This document shows, piece by piece, positions 1 through 5,595 of a stretch of DNA of 5,595 bases. How positions within the stretch are numbered: position 1 is the first letter of the stretch; the number at the start of each line of letters is the position of its first letter. Made by a program: the position numbers and the translations under genes. The notes beneath the pieces are model-generated. The model was given only the letters and a program-made list of their open reading frames with translations. It searched no databases and had not been told where the DNA came from. This DNA is from Roseomonas sp. (lineage in GTDB: Bacteria; Pseudomonadota; Alphaproteobacteria; Acetobacterales; Acetobacteraceae): the NCBI GenBank assembly GCA_020249415.1, contig JADCFR010000370.1, positions 1 to 5,595 of the forward strand, in the 5' to 3' direction.

Positions 1-836
1 ACCCCTTCCGTGACACCCTGCCGCGCGGCGAGAATATCGACCAAGCTTTCCCCGCGCCCGAGCGCCATGCCGAGTGACGTATTTCGGCTGCCCGCCCCCG
101 TCGCCGTCAGCAGCAAATCGCCCAGCCCCGAAAGCCCCGCCACCGTATCGGCGCGCCCGCCCAGCGCGCTGGCGAGGCGCGCAATCTCCGCAAGCCCGCG
201 CGTGATCAGCGCAGCGCGCGCATTCTCGCCAAGGCCCGCACCCATTACGGCGCCGGCGGCAATCGCGATCACATTCTTGGCCGCACCGCCGATCTCGGCG
301 CCCACCGGATCATCGCCGCCATAAAGCCGAAACCCCGCCGACCCAAGCCGCGCCACGCCAAGCGCGCGCAAGCCGGCATCCTGGCTGGCGACCACCGCGG
401 CGGCGGGCAGGCCGCGAGCAATTTCATGGGCGAAATTGGGACCGCTCAGCACGCCAGCGATGGCATCGGGATGCGTTGCGCTCAGGATTTCGAGCGGCAG
501 CATCAGGCTGCCTGCCTCCACCCCCTTGGCGCAGATCAGCACGGGGGCGGGCAGCGCTGGCAGGCTGTGCAGCACGGGACGCAGCGCTTGCGCCGGCACT
601 ACCAGCAGGATCAGCGCCGCGCCATCCAGCGCCTGCCCTGCATCGGCGGTGATGCTGATGCCATGGGGCAAGGTGACGCCCGGCAGCAGGCGTTCATTCG
701 CGCGGCTTTGTTGAATGAGCATCGCGCGCGCCGGATCACGCGCCCAGAGCATGGCGCACTGCCCTGCACGATGCGCCTGAATGGCAAGCGCAGTGCCCCA
801 GGCGCCCGCCCCGATAATGGCGATGTGATCCTTCAT
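1..836 (-). CDS. gpsA: NAD(P)+-dependent glycerol-3-phosphate dehydrogenase, C-terminus cut by the window edge
   Basis: GpsA reduces dihydroxyacetone phosphate to sn-glycerol 3-phosphate in the cytosol and so supplies the backbone for phospholipid synthesis. Seen: 278 codons are present, and the left edge cuts the next codon; the family is usually about 330 residues, so roughly 50 are missing. Residues 9-15 form the Rossmann dinucleotide loop GAGAWGT. KGVE at 104-107 and SGPNFAHEIARGLPAA at 131-146 are family signatures. K187, in EIGGAAKNV, aligns with the catalytic lysine. LSGLGDL (235-241) and the GSRN segment (249-252) belong to the substrate-binding helical domain. The ATG overlaps the rlmJ stop as ATGA, so the two genes are probably translationally coupled and share a transcript. 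The identification is secure. The only oddity is the physical truncation, which comes from the window limit rather than from mutation. Confidence 0.97.
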   Translation of the reverse strand, partial: MKDHIAIIGAGAWGTALAIQAHRAGQCAMLWARDPARAMLIQQSRANERLLPGVTLPHGISITADAGQALDGAALILLVVPAQALRPVLHSLPALPAPVLICAKGVEAGSLMLPLEILSATHPDAIAGVLSGPNFAHEIARGLPAAAVVASQDAGLRALGVARLGSAGFRLYGGDDPVGAEIGGAAKNVIAIAAGAVMGAGLGENARAALITRGLAEIARLASALGGRADTVAGLSGLGDLLLTATGAGSRNTSLGMALGRGESLVDILAARQGVTEG

Positions 837-1657
837 GGCGCGAGCCAGGTCACGGCGCTGCCCGCGCCCGCCTCATCAGCGCCAAGCCCGGCGAGCAGGG
901 CGGGCAGGATTGCGGCGGCGTCTTCGGCAAAACCTTGCGGAGGATTGGCAATCACCAAACCGCTGCCATTAAGCCTTTGCGGATCGGTCGGTTCGCGTAA
1001 CCACAATTCAGCCGCCAGCAGCGGCGCCACACCCGCTTCCATCAGCGCGTGGTGAAAACCCCGCACCGGCGCGCGATGCTTGATGGGATACCAGGCGGCG
1101 ATGATGGCAGCGCGGAAGCGATGGCGCAGCATGGCCATGGCTTCCGTGATGCGACCATAATCGCCTTCCTGTTCAAAGGGCGGGTCAATCAGCACCAGGC
1201 CGCGCTTTTCAGGAAAAGGCGTCAGCGCGCGCAAGGCTTCCCAGGCATCGCGCTTATGCACGGCAACTGCTGTATCGCGCTTGAAATGCGCCTTCAGCTT
1301 GGCGTGATCTTCCGGGTGCAACTCCACCGCCATCAGCCGATCCTGTGGGCGGAGCGCGGCGCGGATCAGCGTGGGTGATCCTGGATAGAAGGCCGGAAAG
1401 CCCGCCTGCTTCAAAGTTTCAAGGAATGGCGCCAGCGCTGTGTTGGTGCTTTCCACAAGCCGCAAGGCGCCGCGCGCCGCTTCACCGGTGCGGGCGGCTT
1501 CCGGTGCGGTCAGATCATAAATACCGCAGCCGGCATGCGTATCCAAAACCGCAAAAGGCGCGGGCTTGCGCTTGAGTGCCGCCAGCAGTGACAGCAACAA
1601 GCTATGTTTGAGGCAATCCGCATGATTGCCGGCATGAAAGGCGTGTCGGTAATTCAT
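833..1657 (-). CDS. rlmJ: 23S rRNA (adenine(2030)-N6)-methyltransferase RlmJ
   Basis: RlmJ uses S-adenosylmethionine to methylate N6 of A2030 in 23S rRNA. Seen: 274 residues, against about 280 in E. coli. The N-terminus MNYRHAFHAGNHADCLKH (1-18) is the hallmark of the family and fixes the start at 1657. The reading frame stays open for 56 codons further upstream, but that part lies in the end of the preceding gene and is not RlmJ-like. LDTHAGCGIYDL (38-49) is the SAM-binding motif I; YPGSP (91-95), VELHP (111-115) and the AWYP segment (188-191) are also conserved. The catalytic motif IV is DPPF at 158-161, where the E. coli enzyme has DPPY. The ribosome-binding site is weak (AGGCG close to the ATG). 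The gene lies 55 nt after the outer-membrane protein gene and overlaps gpsA by 4 nt. Confidence 0.96.
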   Translation of the reverse strand: MNYRHAFHAGNHADCLKHSLLLSLLAALKRKPAPFAVLDTHAGCGIYDLTAPEAARTGEAARGALRLVESTNTALAPFLETLKQAGFPAFYPGSPTLIRAALRPQDRLMAVELHPEDHAKLKAHFKRDTAVAVHKRDAWEALRALTPFPEKRGLVLIDPPFEQEGDYGRITEAMAMLRHRFRAAIIAAWYPIKHRAPVRGFHHALMEAGVAPLLAAELWLREPTDPQRLNGSGLVIANPPQGFAEDAAAILPALLAGLGADEAGAGSAVTWLAP

Positions 1658-1712
1658 GCATCGCCTGATGGGGCAGGGCGCGGCGCGGCGCAATGGGCAA
1701 GGGCGGAAAACC

Positions 1713-2528
1713 TTAAGGCGCGGCCGCACCAAAAAGCCATTTGGCCGAGACGAATACCAGAAAGCTTGGTGAATCATCCCCGATGCCCGCTCCGGCCCCT
1801 GCTGCCAGGATCGGGCCCCTTCCACCCAAGCGATGCCAGAGCCCGGCCGTCACGATGTTCTGATCCTTCTCGCCGCGATCCTGCTGGTTGCGCAAATAAC
1901 TCACGCCAAGCGAGGTATCTTCCCCGATGCTTTGCGCCAAGCCGGCGGCGAATTCATAGCGACCTGCCCTCTCGCGCGGCATCGCATTGAATAACTCAGA
2001 CCAGCCGGCATTGAGCGAAAGTGCCAGCGGGCGCGGGCCTTCGATGATGGTCTTGCTGAGCAGGCCGATAATCTGCCCGCTCTGGGATGGCCCGCTGGTC
2101 TCGCCATAGGCTGTGCGCACTGAACCGAAAACACCCATCGCCGGGCGCCAGCCTTCCTCTTCCATGAATTGCCATCGCAGACCGAGTTGCGAAAGCCCGC
2201 CCCACACGCGCGCCGCGTCATCTGATGGATAAGGCGCTGCCGGACCGCGTTCCAGAGTTTGCGCAAAACGCAGATCAAGGCCGCGAAGCAGGCCAGCTTC
2301 CGCTTCAAGCGCACCGCCATAAAGATCCCGATTGGCGCCATCTCGTGCCCGCGTATAGCCAAGGCCAAAGCTCAGTGTTTGGCCGCCAATGGCGGTGGGC
2401 GCGGCACCAATAATGCCAAAAGGATCTTCCAGAAGCGGCTCCGCCGCAACCGGCGACGTCCCACAGAACATCGCGAGCATGGCTGCCAAAAAAATACTCC
2501 TGAATCGTAACAAAATGGTGCGCCCCAT
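1713..2528 (-). CDS. Exported protein, probable outer-membrane beta-barrel, function unknown
   Basis: I do not recognise a named family. Seen: 271 residues from the chosen ATG. Residues 1-29 make a signal peptide: basic start (R3, R8, R10), hydrophobic core at about 11-21, and a likely signal peptidase I cut after VAA at 29. The mature part is rich in alternating, Gly- and aromatic-containing stretches typical of barrel strands, such as LSFGLGYTR (52-60), LRWQF (117-121), MGVFGSVRTAYG (131-142), YEFAAGLAQS (191-200), TSLGVSYLR (205-213) and a final FLVFVSAKWLF (256-266). Length and pattern suggest a barrel of about 10-12 strands. Another start, GTG at 2582, would add 18 residues ahead of the signal peptide and has no clear ribosome-binding site, so the ATG with GGAG eight bases upstream is preferred. 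The protein could be a porin-like channel, or an outer-membrane partner of the preceding TagR-like protein; its gene position is the only hint. Confidence 0.75.
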   Translation of the reverse strand: MGRTILLRFRSIFLAAMLAMFCGTSPVAAEPLLEDPFGIIGAAPTAIGGQTLSFGLGYTRARDGANRDLYGGALEAEAGLLRGLDLRFAQTLERGPAAPYPSDDAARVWGGLSQLGLRWQFMEEEGWRPAMGVFGSVRTAYGETSGPSQSGQIIGLLSKTIIEGPRPLALSLNAGWSELFNAMPRERAGRYEFAAGLAQSIGEDTSLGVSYLRNQQDRGEKDQNIVTAGLWHRLGGRGPILAAGAGAGIGDDSPSFLVFVSAKWLFGAAAP

Positions 2529-2536
2529 GCTCTTGG

Positions 2537-2540
2537 CTCC
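2537..2540 (-). promoter_or_regulatory. Ribosome-binding site deciding the start of the outer-membrane protein gene
   Basis: GGAG on the minus strand lies eight bases before the ATG at 2528. It favours this start over the in-frame GTG at 2582, which has no comparable site, and places the signal peptide at the very N-terminus. Confidence 0.5.
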
Positions 2541-2592
2541 GATCAGTAAAGCGATGGAAGGGGCGCCGCAGCGACTCGGCACCGGTGAGGGC

Positions 2593-2620
2593 AGTCTAAC
2601 GCCTGAATATGGATGGTGAA
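2593..2620 (-). promoter_or_regulatory. Candidate sigma70-type promoter for the outer-membrane protein gene
   Basis: The minus strand shows TTCACC (2620-2615) and TAGACT (2598-2593) with a 16-base spacer. Each hexamer matches the TTGACA/TATAAT consensus at four of six positions. Transcription would start near 2587 and leave a leader of roughly 60 nt before the ATG at 2528. The site lies in the only sizeable intergenic gap, just where a new transcription unit could begin. It is a visual match only. Confidence 0.35.
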
Positions 2621-2662
2621 AACTTCGGCGGCAGCAGGGATGGGGGCTGTCCTGCTCTCCGC
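2619..2662 (-). terminator. Weak candidate intrinsic terminator after the tagR-like gene
   Basis: Read on the minus strand, GCGG-AGA-GCAGG (2662-2651) can pair with CCTGC-TG-CCGC (2638-2628). This gives stems of 5 and 4 bp separated by an AGA/TG internal loop, with a 12-nt apical loop. The sequence CGAAG and then a run of four T (2622-2619) follow. The T-run is short and the stem is interrupted, so termination may be partial. It begins about 30 nt after the TAG stop of the preceding gene and touches the candidate -35 box of the next promoter. Confidence 0.28.
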
Positions 2663-2693
2663 TGCGCTGGTCCTTGATCGCTACGGCCAGGCG

Positions 2694-4373
2694 CTATCGG
2701 CGCGCTGGCTGCGCCGGTGTTGCAGGTGGCAAGACGGATTTCAGATCAGCCAAAGCCTGTTCGCGGCTTGGCGGATTGCCATTGCTGACCGCGACCATAT
2801 GCCGTGCTGCAATGCGCGCCAATTCCGGCAGATACAGCACATTCTGCGCCTGCAATTCCTGCTGCACCACATTACCGGCATCCGCGATGCGCAGCCGGTC
2901 CGCACTACGGCCAATGGCAAGCACGCTCCGCAAATAACTCGCAATCAATTCCTGGGCGCGCGCGGGCTGGCCTTCCGCCTGGCTGCGCAGCGCCGCTTCA
3001 ATACGCGCCATGGTATTGGTGATTTGCTGCGTGCGTTCCTGTTGCCGACGGAGCGCCGCCTGCACATCGGCCTGTGTTGCAGCCGCGATGCGGCCCTGAT
3101 CTTCAGCCAAGGTGCGCTGCGCCTGCACGGTTTCCGCCTGCACGCGCGCAAAGGCGCTCAGCAATTCGCCAAAACCCTCCGCTAGCAGGATTTGTCGGCC
3201 GATTTGCGCCGCAGCGGCGATCTGGCCTTGGATGGCCTGCATTTCCTGATCATTGCGTTCACGCTGCGCAGTGCGCAGCGCCGCGCCTACACGATCAATC
3301 CCCTGGCGCAGCGCTGGGTCTGGCGTGTCGTTCTTCAACACTTCCAACAGTCGTGCCGGGTCTTCGCTGGCATTGCCACGCGATTGCGCTTCAGCTTCAA
3401 ACGCCGCGCGCAATTGCGCGGGGCGCTGATCGCTGCTGGTGGCAACCAAAGCAAGCACCGGGCGAAAGCCGAGGCTGCGCAGCCGCAGCGCTTCGCCATT
3501 GCGATCAAGCGGCGGCAATTCCACACGCAGGCTTGAACGGATTTGATCTTCTGGCGTCAGGAAATCCCCGCCACGCGCCACCATGCCCCCGGCCTGCCCA
3601 TGCGGCCGGCCAACGCGATTGAGCCGATAAGGTTCCAGCACCCATTCCGCAACATTGCCGAGGATATCGAAAACCCCAAGCGGATTGGGTTCCAGCATGC
3701 CAATGGGCCGCACCCGCCCGCCTGAGGATCTTGTGCCCTGAAACCAGACATGGCGCTGCATGCCTTCCGCCATGGGGAATACGCGCGCGCTGAAATCCGC
3801 CTCTGATACCGCCGCGCCACCGCGCGCGGCGAATTCCCATTCATCTTCCGTCGGCAGACGCACAAAGGCGCGCGCATCATCGCGCATTGGCAAGGCATCA
3901 CGCGCATTGCGCGCAAGCCAGGCGGAATAACGCAGCGTGAAGCCAATCGCCTCATGCCAGGCGATATCCGCCTGTGGCAGGCGTCCGGCCGTTGCAGGCG
4001 TTGGGCAAGATTCACTGGTTACAGCGCTGTATTGATCGCGCGTTACCTCATACTTGCCGATATAGTAGCGCGGCGGTGCTGCGGCATCGCTGCCGCGAAA
4101 CGGGCCGGCAATGAAGCTCTGGCGCAGGAATTCGCTGTAATTGGTCGCCGCATCGGACTGACCCAACATGGCGGGCCGATCCGCGAGCAAGCCCTGCCCA
4201 AGCGGCGTGGGCACTGGGCGGAATACCATGGCGCCGCCGCAAGGCATGGGCAGGATCAGATCATCGGGGATGGGTTTGGGGTTCCAGAATTCCGCCGCCC
4301 ATCTTTCCTGCGCCCGCGCTGCTTGTGGCAGATTTGCTGCCATGGCGATTAAGGCGATGATCAGCTTACGCAT
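2694..4373 (-). CDS. tagR: Exported SUMF1/FGE-like protein with alpha-helical tail, TagR-like
   Basis: Seen: 559 residues. Residues 1-21 form a signal peptide (MRK, hydrophobic core, cut after ARA), so the protein acts in the periplasm. A formylglycine-generating-enzyme fold spans about 40-310: YYIGKYEVTRDQY (103-115), LPTEDEWEFAARGG (173-186), NPLGVFDILGNVAEWV (230-245), ARGGDF (266-271) and LGFRPV (301-306). Residues about 315-545 are rich in Gln, Glu, Ala and Arg, with heptad-like helices suggesting coiled coil, and end in a Pro/Ala tail. The two active-site cysteines of true FGE are absent: T273 and I278 stand at those places. The only cysteines after the signal peptide are C45 and C123. 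In P. aeruginosa, TagR works upstream of kinase PpkA in post-translational type VI secretion activation. The name rests on domain type, export and position directly after an FtsX-like permease; a generic SUMF1 protein is the alternative. The start is set by AGAGGGG seven bases upstream and by the signal peptide. Confidence 0.72.
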   Translation of the reverse strand: MRKLIIALIAMAANLPQAARAQERWAAEFWNPKPIPDDLILPMPCGGAMVFRPVPTPLGQGLLADRPAMLGQSDAATNYSEFLRQSFIAGPFRGSDAAAPPRYYIGKYEVTRDQYSAVTSESCPTPATAGRLPQADIAWHEAIGFTLRYSAWLARNARDALPMRDDARAFVRLPTEDEWEFAARGGAAVSEADFSARVFPMAEGMQRHVWFQGTRSSGGRVRPIGMLEPNPLGVFDILGNVAEWVLEPYRLNRVGRPHGQAGGMVARGGDFLTPEDQIRSSLRVELPPLDRNGEALRLRSLGFRPVLALVATSSDQRPAQLRAAFEAEAQSRGNASEDPARLLEVLKNDTPDPALRQGIDRVGAALRTAQRERNDQEMQAIQGQIAAAAQIGRQILLAEGFGELLSAFARVQAETVQAQRTLAEDQGRIAAATQADVQAALRRQQERTQQITNTMARIEAALRSQAEGQPARAQELIASYLRSVLAIGRSADRLRIADAGNVVQQELQAQNVLYLPELARIAARHMVAVSNGNPPSREQALADLKSVLPPATPAQPARR

Positions 4374-5580
4374 CGCGAAGCCCCTCTGCAGGTTCGATCC
4401 GGGCGGCGCGATACCCGGCAAAAGCGGCGGATAGCGCCGCGCCAAAAAGGCTGACAAGCAAGGCAAGCAAAAGATGCTCCGCCGCAATGACACAAAGCGC
4501 CCGCCCGCCCGCAGGCTTGGCACCACCGAGCGGCAGGCGATTCACCAGCCCCGCCACGGTCAGCGCCAGCAAGCCCGCCAAGGCCGCGCCAGCAGCAGCG
4601 ATGATCAGCGCCTGGATCAGCGGGAATACCACCAGATCACGCCGCGAAAGCCCAATCAGTCGGAGCAACGAAAGATCACGCTGTTTGCGTTCCACATTGG
4701 CATAAAGCCCAACCCCGAGTGACACGAGATACCCAAGACCACCCAAGCCCGCGAGCAAGGCGAATAGCAGCGTGAGGCTGCGATCAAGGCTGAGCAAGCC
4801 TGCCACCTGTTCGGCCAGCGTTTCAACATCCACGCCCTCGCGCCGCAGATCATGGTCAATTCGGGTCACATCTTCCAGCCGCCGCGCATGGGCACGAAAG
4901 CCGGAAAAAATTCGTGCCGGATCATCTGTGATATCGGCAGGGTTTGTGGTGGCGGGCAGCGCGCCATCGGTGAAGCCATCCACCAGCAGCAATATCTTAA
5001 GGTCCACAAAAACGCCGTCTCGCCCAAAGGCGCTGGGCGGTGCGATGGCCGCGACAGTGACCGGCAGATTCAAGACTTCCCGCGCGCTGGCATCACCGCG
5101 AATGGCGCGCAGCGTCACCTGCATGCCCGGTTGCAGATCAAGCCGCGCTGCGAAGGAAGCGCTTGGGATGATCTGGCGCGGCGCAATGCTGGGCAGGCCC
5201 TGCAGCAAGGGATCGCCCGCGGCGGTGGCGAGCAATTCCGCGCGCAGCACCGTGCCCAGGCGCGCGGGATTTTCGAAGCGCGCTTCGGTATTCAGGCTGC
5301 GAATACGTGGAATGACGAAAGCAATATCAGGCCGCGCGGCAAGGCGTGTGAGGAACGCTGCATCGAAATTGCGATTGGCCGCATTCACCACCATGCGGCT
5401 GCGCGGATTATCAATCAGCTCCGCCCGCAACCCATCAATCACGCCCTGCTTCAAGCCAAATAGCACAATTAGCGGCGCCAGCACCGCCGCAAGGCCGATC
5501 AATGAACAAAGCGCCAGCGTGCGTTCATGCAAAAGATCACGCAACGAAAGCCCTGCCAGTAGCCCGGTATGTCTTCTCAT
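4366..5580 (-). CDS. tagS: FtsX/LolE-type ABC transporter permease, TagS-like
   Basis: Inner-membrane permease of the type VII (MacB/LolCDE/FtsX) ABC class, which transmits ATP-driven movement to periplasmic partners instead of moving small solutes. Seen: 404 residues. TM1 lies at about 22-44, a periplasmic domain of roughly 225 residues follows (about 45-268), and three more membrane segments lie near 269-293, 316-346 and 362-388. This is the class topology. Between TM2 and TM3, ERKQRDLSLLRLIGLSRRDL (297-316) is the coupling-helix motif that contacts the ATPase. The C-terminus, YRAARIEPAEGLRDA, carries the class's R..P...LR ending. The start overlaps the stop of an upstream gene as ATGA, and its own end overlaps tagR by 8 nt. 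TagS is inferred from this context: in P. aeruginosa tagT-tagS-tagR occur in this order. A LolC/E-like or MacB-like permease is the alternative. FtsX-class membership is firm, the TagS name less so. Confidence 0.8.
   Translation of the reverse strand: MRRHTGLLAGLSLRDLLHERTLALCSLIGLAAVLAPLIVLFGLKQGVIDGLRAELIDNPRSRMVVNAANRNFDAAFLTRLAARPDIAFVIPRIRSLNTEARFENPARLGTVLRAELLATAAGDPLLQGLPSIAPRQIIPSASFAARLDLQPGMQVTLRAIRGDASAREVLNLPVTVAAIAPPSAFGRDGVFVDLKILLLVDGFTDGALPATTNPADITDDPARIFSGFRAHARRLEDVTRIDHDLRREGVDVETLAEQVAGLLSLDRSLTLLFALLAGLGGLGYLVSLGVGLYANVERKQRDLSLLRLIGLSRRDLVVFPLIQALIIAAAGAALAGLLALTVAGLVNRLPLGGAKPAGGRALCVIAAEHLLLALLVSLFGAALSAAFAGYRAARIEPAEGLRDA
4381..4387 (-). promoter_or_regulatory. Ribosome-binding site of the tagR-like gene, inside the end of the permease gene
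   Basis: AGAGGGG on the minus strand lies seven bases before the ATG at 4373 and within the final codons of the permease gene. It supports this start over in-frame upstream starts, which would put some 50 extra residues ahead of the signal peptide. It also allows efficient re-initiation by ribosomes finishing the permease. Confidence 0.7.
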
Positions 5581-5595
5581 GCCGGTACATCTGCG
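5577..5595 (-). CDS. Last codons of an upstream gene, probably the partner ABC ATPase (TagT-like)
   Basis: In the frame ending at TGA (5579-5577) the last codons read A-D-V-P-A-stop, and the stop overlaps the permease ATG as ATGA. Six codons cannot identify a protein. The inference comes from gene order: type VII permeases are nearly always encoded next to their LolD/MacB-type ATPase, and no ATPase gene lies elsewhere in this window. The permease has no good ribosome-binding site of its own in the visible 15 upstream bases, which fits translation coupled to an upstream gene. Confidence 0.4.

Noticed and set aside
426..1055. Long plus-strand open frame opposite gpsA and the end of rlmJ
   Set aside because: Its translation is low-complexity, rich in Arg, Ala, Gln and His, with no recognisable domain. 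It lies opposite two confidently identified genes, and such frames are expected in GC-rich DNA.
1658..1712. Promoter or terminator between the outer-membrane protein gene and rlmJ
   Set aside because: The 55-nt spacer is a GC-rich stretch with small imperfect GGCGC repeats. I found no acceptable -35/-10 pair or hairpin with a T-run, so co-transcription is the simpler reading.
1711..1730. Palindromes CCTTAAGG and GCGGCCGC next to the stop of the outer-membrane protein gene
   Set aside because: These are perfect palindromes without a loop and with no following T-run, so they do not make a terminator. Short palindromes of this kind arise by chance in GC-rich DNA.
2463..2475. Possible lipobox around the Cys at residue 22 of the outer-membrane protein
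   Set aside because: The residues before Cys are A-M-F. A lipobox needs a small residue (Gly, Ala or Ser) at -1, so signal peptidase I cleavage after VAA is more likely and the protein is not a TagQ-type lipoprotein.
4374..4526. Longer form of the TagR-like protein with 51 extra N-terminal residues
   Set aside because: The extension lies within the permease gene, would bury the signal peptide, and ignores the strong ribosome-binding site right before the chosen ATG.
4852..5463. Plus-strand open frame of 203 codons opposite the permease gene
   Set aside because: It is antisense to a clear FtsX-class permease, shows no domain or signal, and has shadow-frame composition.

Overview
The window is a compact run of genes that all read on the minus strand, so the annotation runs from the right end (5595) to the left (1). 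GC content is high, and codons favour G or C in the third position (GCG, GCC, CGC, CTG). The proteins look Gram-negative: two have Sec signal peptides, one is a probable outer-membrane barrel, and RlmJ is present. Composition and protein style suggest an alphaproteobacterium, possibly of the Acetobacteraceae/Roseomonas type, but there is no rRNA or other strong marker, so this placement is an inference.

Right half (5595-2694): a tightly coupled cluster. The last five codons of an upstream gene overlap, by ATGA, the start of a 404-residue FtsX/LolE-type ABC permease. That gene overlaps by 8 nt a 559-residue exported protein with a formylglycine-generating-enzyme-like (SUMF1/FGE-sulfatase) domain followed by a long alpha-helical tail. 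The order ATPase(?)-permease-SUMF1 protein matches tagT-tagS-tagR of the TagQRST branch. In Pseudomonas aeruginosa that branch switches on the H1 type VI secretion system through the kinase PpkA. The SUMF1-like domain here lacks both catalytic cysteines of true formylglycine-generating enzymes, which fits a sensor or structural role rather than sulfatase activation. This is the most interesting part of the window.

Middle (2693-1713): a 165-nt gap, the largest in the window, holds a weak terminator-like hairpin and a sigma70-like promoter. These precede an unrecognised exported protein that looks like an outer-membrane beta-barrel. It sits where the lipoprotein gene tagQ lies in P. aeruginosa, but it has no lipobox.

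Left half (1657-1): housekeeping genes. rlmJ (23S rRNA m6A2030 methyltransferase) overlaps by ATGA the start of gpsA (NAD(P)+-dependent glycerol-3-phosphate dehydrogenase), which runs off the left edge without its C-terminus. No tRNA, rRNA, insertion sequence, CRISPR array or phage gene was seen, and no convincing gene was found on the plus strand.
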